Below, in pieces: positions 7,340 through 16,635 of a stretch of DNA of 64,000 bases. A program made the position numbers and the translations under genes. This stretch comes from Kumtagia sp963829135 (GTDB lineage: Bacteria > Pseudomonadota > Alphaproteobacteria > Rhizobiales > Rhizobiaceae), in the NCBI GenBank assembly GCA_963829135.1, contig CAWHHO010000003.1, positions 310,001 to 374,000 on the forward strand, read 5' to 3'. The stretch's first letter is position 1; the number at the start of each line of letters is the position of its first letter. The notes under the pieces are model-generated. The model saw only the letters and a program-made list of their open reading frames with translations. It had not been told where the DNA came from and ran no database searches.

Positions 7340-10085
7340 TCAACTCACCTCATAGGCAAATGCGCCGTCCTTCACCTCCACGGCTGCCTTGGTGATTTCC
7401 TGCTTCTCCATCGCCCGGTTCAGAAAGTGACGCGAAAGCTCCGGCAACAGGGTATTGGTGATGATGTTGTCGATCATGCGTCCGCCGGAATCCGGATCCT
7501 TGCACTGAGAGACAATGTGCTCGACGACTGCGTCTGAATAGGTGAACTCGGCATCGTGATTTTCTTCGATGCGTTTCTTTATCCGGTTGAGTTGTAACCG
7601 AACGATGCCGCCCAGCATTTCTCCGGAAAGCGGAAAATACGGAATGGTTACAATGCGGCCGAGCAGCGCCGGCGGGAAAACCTGGGTGAGCGACGGCTTC
7701 AGCGCCTGGTTCAGCATTTCCGGATCGGGACGGGTCTTGCCCTCTTCGGCCATCTTCATGATGACCTCCGTACCGACATTCGACGTCAGGATGATCAGCG
7801 TATTCTTGAAGTCAATGCGCCGCCCGGTGCCGTCTTCCATCTGGCCCTTGTCGAACACCTGGAAGAACAGCTCATGCACGTCCGGGTGCGCCTTCTCCAC
7901 CTCGTCGAGCAGCACGACACTGTACGGCTTGCGGCGCACCGCTTCGGTCAGCCTACCGCCCTCGCCATAGCCGACATAGCCGGGAGGCGCACCCTTCAAC
8001 GCCGACACGGTGTGCGCTTCCTGGAATTCGGACATGTTGATGGTGATCATGTTCTGCTCGCCACCGTAAAGCGACTCGGCAAGCGCCAGGGCCGTCTCGG
8101 TCTTGCCGACGCCTGATGGACCGCAGAGCATGAACACGCCGATCGGCTTGTTCGGATTGTCGAGCTTGGCGCGGTTTGTCTCGATGCGCTTGGCGATCAT
8201 CGACAGGCCGTGTGACTGGCCGACGACCCGCTTGCCCATGGTTTCCGCCAATTGCAGCACAGTTTGGACCTCGTCCTTCACCATGCGCCCGACGGGAATG
8301 CCCGTCCAATCCGCGACAACCGAAGCGACCGCCGCTTCGTCCACATGCGCGTAGATCATGCGGCTGTCGGCGCTGATGGCATCGAGATCCGACAGCCTGC
8401 CGCCGAGCTCGGCCTTTGGATCGGCCTCGGAAGCGGCTTCCGACGTGCTCGGCTCGGTGTTGGTATTCGCTGCCTCCGGTGTCGCCCCATCGGCGGCACC
8501 GACCGCCGCGCCATCTTGTGCGACGCCAGTCGCCGCCGCAGCCTGCGGCTTGGCGATCTTTACGCGCAGTTTCATGATCTCGTCGACGATTCCCTTCTCA
8601 CGGGCGAAATCCTGCTCGAGCGCGGCGAGCTTGGTTTCCGTATCGGTGATCTCGACCTTGAGCTCCTCGATGCGTTCCTCGTCGGTGCGGCCAAGCTCGG
8701 CCTCGCGCTCCTGCGCGGTGAGTTCCTTGCGGCGCGACTCGATCACCGCCTTAAGGTCGGCGACCGCGGCAGGCGTCGTCGACTGGCTGATGGCGACGCG
8801 CGCACAGGCCGTGTCGAGCAGGCTGACCGCCTTGTCCGGCAGCTGCCGCGCCGGGATGTAGCGCGCCGACAGCGCCACCGCTGCCATCACCGCCTCGTCG
8901 GAAATACGCACACCATGGTGCTTTTCCATCGGCTCCAAAATGCCGCGCAGCATCGTGGTGCACTTGTCGATAGAGGGTTCGTCGACATTGACGGATTGGA
9001 AGCGGCGGGTAAGCGCCGGGTCCTTCTCGAAATATTGGCGGTATTCCGCCCAGGTGGTCGCACCGATGGTGCGCAACGTGCCGCGCGCCAGCGCCGGCTT
9101 CAGCAGGTTGGCGGCGTCGCCCGTGCCTTGCGCACCGCCGGCGCCGATCAGCGTATGCGCCTCGTCGATGAACAGGATGATCGGCGTGGGAGAGGCCTGC
9201 ACCTCGTCGATAACCGAGCGCAAGTCGCTGTTCGAACTCGCCCTTCATCGATGCGCCTGCCTGCATCAGGCCGATGTCGAGCGCGCAGAGCCGGACGCCG
9301 CGCAGTTGCGGCGGCACATCGCCAGCGGCAAGCCGCTGGGCAAAGCCTTCGACCACCGCCGTCTTGCCGACACCAGCCTCGCCGGTAAGGATCGGATTGT
9401 TCTGACGACGCCGCATCAGCACGTCGATGATCTGGCGGATCTCATCGTCACGGCCAAGCACCGGATCCATCTTGCCGGATGCCGCGGCGGCGGTCATGTC
9501 GATGGAGAAGCGATCGAGCGCCGTTGTGCCGCGAGACGCCGGCGTGTCTCCGCCTGCGCCGGCGGGGCGGGCCGTCAGGCCGGAGCCATCCATTGGGCGC
9601 AGGTTTTCTTCGTCCGACTGGCCCCAGACCTTGCGCGATTCCGCGGCGAGAATGTCGTCGTTGATCTGCCCGAATTGCGCGGAGATCTGCTGCAGCGCGC
9701 GGCGCAACTCGCGCGACTTCAGCGCTCCGACCAGCAGATGGCCGGTGCGGATCTGCGTCTCGCCGAAGAACAGGGTCGCGTAGTACCAGCCACGATCGAG
9801 CAGGTCGGTGATCTGGTTGGAGATACCCGGCATCTCGGTTTCGTTCTTGCGAAACCCGTTGACTGCGCTCTCGATGTCCTTGAGCAGTTTTGCGCGATCG
9901 AGCTTGTAGTGGTCGACCGTGAGTGAGATATCCGAGCGGTCGTTGCCCAGGATGTGCTGCATCCAGTGTGCCAGCTCGACATGGCGGTTACCGGCGCCTT
10001 TTGCATGGCGCAGCGCCTGCATGAAGGCATCGTATCCAACGCGGTTCAGTTTCCCGGTCACCGTTTCAAGGCTAATATCGCTCAC
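7340..10085 (-). CDS. tssH: Type VI AAA+ ATPase TssH (ClpV), with an apparent 1-base frameshift
   Basis: TssH/ClpV disassembles contracted TssB/TssC sheaths in the cytoplasm using ATP. The GTG start at 10085 has AGGAGG upstream and overlaps the tssG stop as GTGA. In order: Clp N-domain (about 1-150), first AAA+ domain with Walker A GEAGVGKT, a coiled-coil middle region, a 50-residue Ala/Thr/Glu-rich insert (about 8393-8551), then a second AAA+ domain with GPSGVGKT and the sensor region. The reading frame breaks near 9225: the coding strand reads CAGCGACTTGCG where CAGCGCTTGCG restores the expected QRLRSVIDE. The total length is 1 more than a multiple of 3. If the insertion were real, sheath recycling would be lost. 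Confidence 0.9.
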
Positions 10086-11134
10086 GGGCGTCCTCCTGAT
10101 TTCTTGCGTACGGTTTCCTTTGAATGACTTGCAATATCGGCGCGCCGGGCCATTGGATCGAAGCGGGCGTCGCGGAAGTAAACCTTTTCGCCTTTCGGCG
10201 GCTTTTTTGGCGCCATCCAGGATGTCCATCCGAGCTCGCCGGAGACCCCAAGGCGGGCAGCGGGCGCGAGTTCGGCATCAAGACCCAACTCTACGTCGAA
10301 TTCGAAGCGGTGACCAAGGTAGTGGAAAACGAGGTCAGTCAGAATTTCGGATAGATCGCCGCCCGGAAGAAGGCGCCGGTATTGTTCGAGACTGGTGGCG
10401 ATGATGCCGATGCGGATCTTGTCGTTGATGCTGTAGGCGCGCACGCCGAGCGCCGCGTCGACACCCAGTCCGGAATGGCGTAAACCCAGCGCCATCTGGT
10501 CGGAGACTTCGAAGACCAGCCAGCAGCCGACGCGCTCCTCGATGTCGGCCCTGACTTGCAATACGCCCTCGACCAGCTGCTTCAGCCGTGCCGCGCTTTT
10601 GATACGCGAACCCGTCAAGCCGGCGAACGATATCTTGGCGATGTCCGGAACGCTGTCGCGGTCGAAGAAAGCCTCGGTGCCGATGCCGGTGAAGGAGCCG
10701 ACGAAATCGAAAAACCGATCGTCATCCGGGCGGTCCGCCTGGGCGATCGGCCGCGCGTCGGCCCAGGCGCGAAAGAACAGCTGCAGGAAACGGTTTGAAA
10801 AGATGTCGGTGAAATGAACATAGGATTCGTCGCGCTGCGACGACCAGTAGTGCGCCTCATTGGTGGTGCTCAGCGGCAGCGCGCCTTGCGGTCCGAAATA
10901 GCCCAGGAAACGAGTGCGCACGTCCGGCGTTCCGCTGGGCCTGTCCTGGTAGCCGGTCAGGTTGGAGGCCGGGAACTCCATGAATGGGTCCTGGCCGAGA
11001 CTGACGATCTCCTCTGCCACAACGCTGCTCTCGCCAATGCGCGGCTTGCCTCGGGCGGAACGCTCGAATTCGCGCATTGTCGTGAAAAAATCGAAGCGGT
11101 ACGGTTCGGCGCGCAGCCCGTCGCGAAAACTCAT
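10082..11134 (-). CDS. tssG: Type VI baseplate protein TssG
   Basis: A 350-residue TssG (ImpH) homologue. The ATG at 11134 was chosen because it overlaps the tssF stop as ATGA; an upstream start would lie inside tssF. TssG joins TssF and TssK in the wedge of the baseplate on which the tail sheath polymerises. Family features include the early FRDGLRAEPYRFDFF stretch, the LGYFGPQGALPLSTT motif and the LxxYRRLLPGG region near residue 270. Its stop overlaps the tssH start (GTGA). Length is normal for the family. Confidence 0.9.
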   Translation of the reverse strand: MSFRDGLRAEPYRFDFFTTMREFERSARGKPRIGESSVVAEEIVSLGQDPFMEFPASNLTGYQDRPSGTPDVRTRFLGYFGPQGALPLSTTNEAHYWSSQRDESYVHFTDIFSNRFLQLFFRAWADARPIAQADRPDDDRFFDFVGSFTGIGTEAFFDRDSVPDIAKISFAGLTGSRIKSAARLKQLVEGVLQVRADIEERVGCWLVFEVSDQMALGLRHSGLGVDAALGVRAYSINDKIRIGIIATSLEQYRRLLPGGDLSEILTDLVFHYLGHRFEFDVELGLDAELAPAARLGVSGELGWTSWMAPKKPPKGEKVYFRDARFDPMARRADIASHSKETVRKKSGGRP

Positions 11135-13086
11135 AGCGCTTCGCCATTTCCCGCACGAGGCGGCCATCGTTTGACAATGCCACGCTGCGACGATTCGATG
11201 ACGGTTTCAGTGAAGCTGTTCACCGACGTGTATTCGGCAAAGAACCGGTCGAGCACCGCGCCGAGCAACATTATGCCATTGCCTTCGAATGCCCGCTCGT
11301 CGAACCTGACCGTGATCTCGATGCCGCGAGCGGCATTGAAGCCGTTAGCCTGTCGCAGCCGCCGCGTCATCGGGCGGCTTGAAATGCCAAGGATGCCTCG
11401 GATGCGTCTCTCGGTCACCACGTCGGAAAGTCCGGCGAACAGCCCCAGCAACTCCCGCAAACCGCCGGCGCGGTCCTGCGGGCTTCGGTCGGTCAGGCCG
11501 AGATGGTTCAGCGAGAGTATGTTGATCAGCTTCCAGGCGATCGCGCCCGGCGGCGTTCCGGTTCGGTTTCGCCGTTCCATCGTCATGATCGACTCACGCG
11601 GCGCGGTCGGACCGGCGAGGCAGCGCAGCGGCAGCGACGTGTCGTCGGAAAGGAAAAAGTCTGTTCCGGCCTCGCCGACCGGCAGTTGCTCGGTGAGGTG
11701 GCGATTGGTTACCAGGGCGCGGACGCTGAGTTCGCGCACCCGGTCGTCGTCGTCGATGTCCGCCGGCTCGCGCAGTGACAGGAAAATCTCGGACCCGACA
11801 TAGTTGGACCGCGCGCCGAGGCGCTGCTCCTGGACCGTCTCGCGCCGTGGCAGGCGCCGGGTCGTCTGGAACAGCGCTTGGCCGAGCGGCGTGTTATCGG
11901 TGGGCAGGCTATAGAGCGGGAACACACGCACCTTTTCGCTGGTGCCGCTGTAGTGGGCGAAAACGTCGATCACTCGGTAGACCTCGTAGTCCATCCACCG
12001 GCTGCGATCGGCGATCACATGATGCTCGGATTCATTGTTCCGCACCGGAATGCGGCTGCATTGCATCTCGAACAGATTGGCAACCGTCGCCGAATAGAGC
12101 GAGAAGCTTTTCGGCGATACGACCGAGGCAAGACGCGGGATTGCGTTATCGAACTCGAACAGGAGGTCGAAAGCAGGCGCGCCTTTCACCTGGGCAAGGG
12201 CGGATCGCAGCTTCTCCAGCCGGAACCCGAGAAACTTCTGCGGAAACACAAAGAAGTCGCGGAGCAATGAGAAGCCGCGGAAGACCCGACCGTGCTGCCC
12301 GAACAACGCGTCGCTGTCGTCGAAGCCAATCTGCCCCACAAGATCAGCCGGCAAGGCTACGAATTTCGGGTCTCCGAACTGATCCAGATAGCGAAGCGTG
12401 ACGCGCTTGCAGTTGGCAAAGATCTGTTCGTAAAGCGCCACGCTGTCGACCTCGGTGCCGACGAGATGAATGGGCAGCACGTCGAGCGGAAGTTCGCTGA
12501 CCGGAGCGCCGGCCGGCGTGACGCCGGGCTTGTCGTCGGACAGTTTTTGCGTACGCCGGCGAAAGCCCAGTCGAAGCCCCGCCGTCACCCCAGGCAAAAT
12601 CTCCAGCCCCAGCGCCTGCAGCGGTGGCGGCGCTGCAAAGTATTGCGCGGTTTCAAGATGAAGGGGCCAGATGGTCAGCGTGTCGCAAAGCCGGAAGCGG
12701 CAGGAGATGCGCTGCTGCTGTTCCACATAGACGGCATCCACGTAGGAGCCGGACGCGAAGGTTATTCCCTCTTTCAGATTGCCGTCGTCGAACGACGGCG
12801 CCGCCTCGATAAGCGCCGCTGATGGCGTAGGCGCCATATAGTCCGGCATCAGCTGGTCGAGCAGCGACGAGGTGAACTCGGAGAACTCGCTCTTGATCTT
12901 CAGCTGGACGCGCGCCGCCATGAAGGCAGCGCCCTCAAGCAGTCCGGCTATGCCGGGATCCATCTTGTCTTCGATGAGGCCGCCCAGCCGGCGGGCAACG
13001 CCAGGATACTCCTCGGCGAATTGCCGCGACTTCTCGTAAAGCTGCTTCAGTTCCAATTGGTAGAGCTCGAGAAAGTCACGATTCAT
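11131..13086 (-). CDS. tssF: Type VI baseplate protein TssF
   Basis: A 651-residue protein of usual TssF (ImpG) length. The N-terminus (MNRDFLELYQLELKQLYEKS) and the PDYMAPTPSAALIE stretch near residue 100 are characteristic. Two TssF copies wrap TssG in each baseplate wedge. It is 16 bases downstream of tssE and overlaps tssG by 4 bases, giving the conserved order tssE-tssF-tssG-tssH. No frame problem was seen. Confidence 0.93.
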   Translation of the reverse strand: MNRDFLELYQLELKQLYEKSRQFAEEYPGVARRLGGLIEDKMDPGIAGLLEGAAFMAARVQLKIKSEFSEFTSSLLDQLMPDYMAPTPSAALIEAAPSFDDGNLKEGITFASGSYVDAVYVEQQQRISCRFRLCDTLTIWPLHLETAQYFAAPPPLQALGLEILPGVTAGLRLGFRRRTQKLSDDKPGVTPAGAPVSELPLDVLPIHLVGTEVDSVALYEQIFANCKRVTLRYLDQFGDPKFVALPADLVGQIGFDDSDALFGQHGRVFRGFSLLRDFFVFPQKFLGFRLEKLRSALAQVKGAPAFDLLFEFDNAIPRLASVVSPKSFSLYSATVANLFEMQCSRIPVRNNESEHHVIADRSRWMDYEVYRVIDVFAHYSGTSEKVRVFPLYSLPTDNTPLGQALFQTTRRLPRRETVQEQRLGARSNYVGSEIFLSLREPADIDDDDRVRELSVRALVTNRHLTEQLPVGEAGTDFFLSDDTSLPLRCLAGPTAPRESIMTMERRNRTGTPPGAIAWKLINILSLNHLGLTDRSPQDRAGGLRELLGLFAGLSDVVTERRIRGILGISSRPMTRRLRQANGFNAARGIEITVRFDERAFEGNGIMLLGAVLDRFFAEYTSVNSFTETVIESSQRGIVKRWPPRAGNGEAL

Positions 13087-13102
13087 GCCGGGCTCTTTCG
13101 TA

Positions 13103-13651
13103 TCAGACCGGCAAGCGGGTCAGGTTGACCTTGCCGGAACTGACTTCCAACTCCGCAACAAAGTTGACGGCGACATCGACAGGCGCACAGAACATCTCGC
13201 ACGAGACGCTGAACTGCACCCGCTGATCGACCTCGTTGGTCTTGATCTCCTTGTCGATATTGATGGTATCGGCGATAATTCGCGGCTCGTACGTCATCAA
13301 CACATGGGCCAGATGGTCGCGAATGGCATCGACGCCGACCTCTTCGCTATGAAGGTAGGAAACGTCCGGCAGGCCATAGTTCAGTACTGAATCTCGAACG
13401 TAATCCAGGCCCTCCAGTGACTGCGCGGAGTTGAGGTTGATCGTGTTCATCAGCGCGACCAGATCGACTGACAGATCGCGCTTCAGCGCAAACTCGTCGC
13501 CGCGGCGCTGCCGCGCGTTGCGCCCTTCGATGACGCGTTCGCCATCAACAACCCGCACGGGATTTTCCTTGGCGTCCCGGGCATCGAAGGCCTCGCGGAA
13601 CGCCGACATCAAAGGCGCCTGATATTGGGTATCGCTTCCGACCTTGCGCAT
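13103..13651 (-). CDS. tssE: Type VI baseplate protein TssE (gp25-like)
   Basis: A 182-residue protein with a C-terminal gp25-like domain (about residues 50-175). The motif near residues 120-125 is YEPRI, matching the conserved EPR motif of TssE/gp25 that starts sheath polymerisation on the baseplate. It is separated from hcp upstream by a terminator-like hairpin and a repeat element (13652-13912), so tssE-F-G-H may be transcribed at a lower level or from its own promoter. TssF follows after 16 bases. Confidence 0.92.
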   Translation of the reverse strand: MRKVGSDTQYQAPLMSAFREAFDARDAKENPVRVVDGERVIEGRNARQRRGDEFALKRDLSVDLVALMNTINLNSAQSLEGLDYVRDSVLNYGLPDVSYLHSEEVGVDAIRDHLAHVLMTYEPRIIADTINIDKEIKTNEVDQRVQFSVSCEMFCAPVDVAVNFVAELEVSSGKVNLTRLPV

Positions 13652-13689
13652 TGCTTTTCACAACTCTGTCGGTGGATATCGATTTAGTG

Positions 13690-13822
13690 CGGCTCGTAGT
13701 TAGGTTGAAGCATTCTGCCGGCAGCCAGGCAATTCCGGTTGGCGGGCGGCGCGCGCCATCCTCATGGCGCTCGCCTCACAACCCGTTAATCAGAATGACC
13801 TAATCCGGCCCATGAAACGCTT
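13690..13822. repeat. MITE-like inverted-repeat element, copy 2 (shorter, decayed)
   Basis: About 133 non-coding bases related to the element at 5771-6037. Shared parts are the ends (TTGAAGCATTCTG on the left, CAGAATGA...CCATGAAACGCTT on the right), the inner CCGGTTGGCGGGCG, and a right-hand block of similar order. The left end is more diverged (GGCTCGTAGTTAGG in place of GCGTTTCATGGTTAG). It sits between hcp and tssE inside the type VI operon. Confidence 0.65.
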
Positions 13823-13840
13823 AGGACGGTCTCAAATGAA

Positions 13841-13865
13841 ACTGCCGGCCGCGAGGGCCGGCAGT
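13841..13865 (-). terminator. Strong hairpin downstream of hcp
   Basis: A perfect 10-base stem ACTGCCGGCC / GGCCGGCAGT with a 5-base loop lies 47 bases past the hcp stop. On the minus strand it is followed by TTCATTTGAG, a weak T-rich tail. It probably ends or attenuates the highly expressed hcp transcript and protects its 3' end. Confidence 0.7.
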
Positions 13866-13912
13866 AGTGGCTGTCCAGGGGGGCATCAACATGACGCCGA
13901 CTGGACGAACCC

Positions 13913-14395
13913 TTAGCCCTCGGCGTTCTTGGCCAGGTCGAACGTAAAGCTGTCGTCAGCCTCCAGTCCGCCCGACTTCGACTGCTGCTTGTAGATCTGC
14001 TTGAACTTCTTGAAGTTCAGCGTGACGTTTTCAGTGGTCCGGTCTTCACCGCCGCTGCCGCCGGTGGAAACGCTGGTGACGATGACGTCTTCCATCTTGA
14101 TTTCAAGGTACACGAACGGCTTGCCGCCGGCCTTGCGGGCCTTGAACTCGACGGTTTCATAGTGCTCGCCCGTGCACATCTTGCCCCACAGCTTGGGGGA
14201 GCAGATGTCGGTATACTTGGTGAACGAGAAATCATGCATGCTCACCTTGCCGCCGCCCATGCCGCCGCCCTGAGAGGCTGTGCCGCTCTGCGCGCCGCCA
14301 AACGACCATGCAAGAACGTCCACCCAGCCGGGAAACTCCTTATCTTGACCTTCGCCCTTCAGGGTGCCGATCTTGATAAACATGTCTTGCGCCAT
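13913..14395 (-). CDS. hcp: Type VI tube protein Hcp (TssD)
   Basis: A 160-residue Hcp homologue; hexamers stack into the inner tube that is fired from the cell. The start MAQDMFIKI, the Gly-rich loop near residue 45 and the central HDFSFTKYTD stretch are typical. AGGAGG lies 6 bases before the start, a strong ribosome site fitting an abundant protein. It follows tssC after an 88-base gap with a weak hairpin and is followed by a strong hairpin, consistent with separate control of its level. No C-terminal effector extension is present. Confidence 0.95.
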   Translation of the reverse strand: MAQDMFIKIGTLKGEGQDKEFPGWVDVLAWSFGGAQSGTASQGGGMGGGKVSMHDFSFTKYTDICSPKLWGKMCTGEHYETVEFKARKAGGKPFVYLEIKMEDVIVTSVSTGGSGGEDRTTENVTLNFKKFKQIYKQQSKSGGLEADDSFTFDLAKNAEG

Positions 14396-14415
14396 TGCAG
14401 TCCTCCTGAGAGTTA

Positions 14416-14444
14416 AGACAGCCTACCTTGGTTGAGCGCTGTCT
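14416..14444 (-). promoter_or_regulatory. Weak hairpin between tssC and hcp
   Basis: A 7-base stem AGACAGC / GCTGTCT with a 15-base loop lies in the 88-base gap. It may modulate read-through or RNA processing between tssC and hcp. No T-run is present. Confidence 0.35.
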
Positions 14445-14483
14445 ATGTTGGAAACGGGCATGCGGTGTCGGTTAGAGCTGCGG

Positions 14484-15977
14484 TTATCCTGCTTTGGCTG
14501 GCAACCTCGAAACCAGGCTCATGCCGATATCCATGCCTTCCAGTTGGAAATGCGGGCGTAGATAAAAACGTGCCCCGTAGAAACCGGGGTTCTCCGCATC
14601 TTCGAAAACGTCCACGCGGGCCGCAGCGAGAGGCTTGCGCGCTTTCGTAATCGCCGACGAATTCGCCGGATCCGCATCGACATAGAGGTTGATCCAGCTT
14701 TGCAGCCAACGCTCTAGTTCCTGGCGTTCCTTCGTTTCGCCGATCTGGTCGCGCACCATACACTTGAGGTAGTGGCTGAAGCGCGAAATCGCGAACATGT
14801 AAGGAATACGGGCCGAGAGGTTATCGGCGGCCGTGGCTTCCTCCTTGTCGTATTTCTTCGGACGATACAGCGACTGCGCCCCGATAAATGCAGCCTTGTC
14901 GGTATTCTTCCGATGAATGAGCGGTAGCAGGCCCGACCGCGAGAGTTCGTTCTCGCGCCGATCGGTGATCGAAATCTCCGTCGGGCATTTCAGGTCGACG
15001 CCGCCGTCGTCGGTCGGGAAGGTATGCGTCGGCAGGTTGATGACCTCGCCGCCGGATTGAACGCCGCGGATACGAACCGTCCATCCATATTCCTTGTAGG
15101 CACGGTTGATGTTGGCCGCCATCGCATAGGCGGCGTTCATCCAGCCGTACTTCTCGCCCTTGTGACCATCGGTCTCTTCCTCGAAGGCGAACTCTTCGAC
15201 CGGCCGCGATTTCGCGCCATACGGCTCGCGTGCCAGAACACGTGGCATGCACAGGCCGACATAACGCGAGTTTTCGGAGTCTCGCAGAGACTTCCACGCC
15301 GCATAGTCGGGCGTATCGAAGACCTTGCTGAGATCACGCGGATTCATCAGTTCGGTCCAGGAGTCCATGCCCATCAGTGTCGGGGCGGCACCCGAGATCA
15401 TCGGCGCATGTGCGGCGGCGGCGATCTTGCCGAGATCACGCAGCAGGCGAATATCGACGGCCGAGTGATCGAAATGATAGTCGCCGATCAACGCGCCGAA
15501 CGGATTGCCGCCGAGCGTGCCGAACTCCTGCTCGTAGATCGCCTTGAACAGCGGGCTCTGGTCCCACTTGGCGTCGGGATACAGGCGCAGGTCGCGGTAG
15601 AGCTCCTGCTTCGACACGTTCATGACGCGCAGCTTCAGCGACGCATCGGTCTCGGAATTGAACACGATATAGTGGAGACCGCGCCAGGCGCTCTCGATCT
15701 GCTGGAAGGTCTCGTTGTGCAGGATCTCATTGACCTGCTCGGAGAGCTTCGCATCAAGCCGTGCGATCATTTCGTCGATCGTGTCGAGCACGTCGTCCTT
15801 GATCAGGCTCGAATCCGCCAACGCCTGCTGGACAAGCGTGTTGACGGCGTTTTCCACCTCGGTTGCTGCACGTTCACTGCGCGGCTTGAAGCTCTGCTTC
15901 AGCAGCTGTGAAAAGTCATCGCCTTCTTGAAGCGTCGTGCCGCTCGAGACTTTATCCGGAGTAAGTTCGGTTGCCAC
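14484..15977 (-). CDS. tssC: Type VI large sheath protein TssC
   Basis: A 497-residue TssC (VipB/ImpC) homologue. With TssB it forms the contractile sheath around the Hcp tube. The start is GTG. Recognisable segments are LHYIVFNSETD (about residue 100), the FGALIGDYHFDH stretch, and the conserved C-terminal FEDAENPGFYGARFYLRPHF run. Length is normal. It lies 38 bases after tssB, in the usual tssB-tssC order. Confidence 0.95.
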   Translation of the reverse strand: MATELTPDKVSSGTTLQEGDDFSQLLKQSFKPRSERAATEVENAVNTLVQQALADSSLIKDDVLDTIDEMIARLDAKLSEQVNEILHNETFQQIESAWRGLHYIVFNSETDASLKLRVMNVSKQELYRDLRLYPDAKWDQSPLFKAIYEQEFGTLGGNPFGALIGDYHFDHSAVDIRLLRDLGKIAAAAHAPMISGAAPTLMGMDSWTELMNPRDLSKVFDTPDYAAWKSLRDSENSRYVGLCMPRVLAREPYGAKSRPVEEFAFEEETDGHKGEKYGWMNAAYAMAANINRAYKEYGWTVRIRGVQSGGEVINLPTHTFPTDDGGVDLKCPTEISITDRRENELSRSGLLPLIHRKNTDKAAFIGAQSLYRPKKYDKEEATAADNLSARIPYMFAISRFSHYLKCMVRDQIGETKERQELERWLQSWINLYVDADPANSSAITKARKPLAAARVDVFEDAENPGFYGARFYLRPHFQLEGMDIGMSLVSRLPAKAG

Positions 15978-16015
15978 TTCTCTTACCTCAGTTCTTTGCT
16001 CGCGTTGCGACGCTG

Positions 16016-16555
16016 TTACTCGGTCTCATCGGTTGGTTCAGACGGGTTCGCGGCGATGGCGGCATCGCGGCGTTCCTTCAACGTCTTCATCAATTCCGGG
16101 TCGGATAGAAGCTTCTTCAGCTGGTCTTCAGCGGCGACCTTGCCGTCCATGTAGCGCTGGAGATTTGCGAGTTGCTCCCGGGCTTCAAGAAGGGCGCGGA
16201 GGGCCGGGACCTGCCTGGCGATAGCACCGGGCGTGAAGTCGTCCATCTTCTTGAAGGTAAGGTTTACGCCAAGCTGTTCGTTGCCTTCGCCGCTCAACTT
16301 GTTCTTGGCGCGGAAAGTCACAGCGGGCGCGACGCTCGCCATGTAGTCCTCGAAATTGTCCATGTCGACATTGGCGAACTTGCGTTCCGCCATTGGCGCC
16401 TTGGCAACTTTCGAAGCGTTGCCGGAAAGGTCGGACAAAATGCCCATAACGAACGGAAGTTCGACCTGTTTCTCGGCGTTGTAGGGATCCTCGTAGGATA
16501 TTTGAACACGAGGCGGGCGGTTACGCTTTATGAACTTTTGACCGCTGTCGGACAT
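16016..16555 (-). CDS. tssB: Type VI small sheath protein TssB
   Basis: A 179-residue TssB (VipA/ImpB) homologue. The N-terminus has RPPRVQISYEDPYNAEKQVELPF-type residues followed by the GILSDLSG motif, both standard. It pairs with TssC to form sheath protomers. AGAGGAG lies about 8 bases upstream of the ATG. It follows tssA after 80 bases. Confidence 0.95.
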   Translation of the reverse strand: MSDSGQKFIKRNRPPRVQISYEDPYNAEKQVELPFVMGILSDLSGNASKVAKAPMAERKFANVDMDNFEDYMASVAPAVTFRAKNKLSGEGNEQLGVNLTFKKMDDFTPGAIARQVPALRALLEAREQLANLQRYMDGKVAAEDQLKKLLSDPELMKTLKERRDAAIAANPSEPTDETE

Positions 16556-16635
16556 CGCTCACTCCTCTTAGCTTCACATGGAACACGAACACGCTACGGC
16601 TTGTCAAACGGTTTGAACAGCCGGAGTTTTCGGCA

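Noticed and set aside
7340..9223. A separate ClpB-like ATPase gene starting near 9223
   Set aside because: The segment begins in the middle of the first AAA+ domain and joins the upstream part exactly if one base is removed, so it is the second part of tssH.
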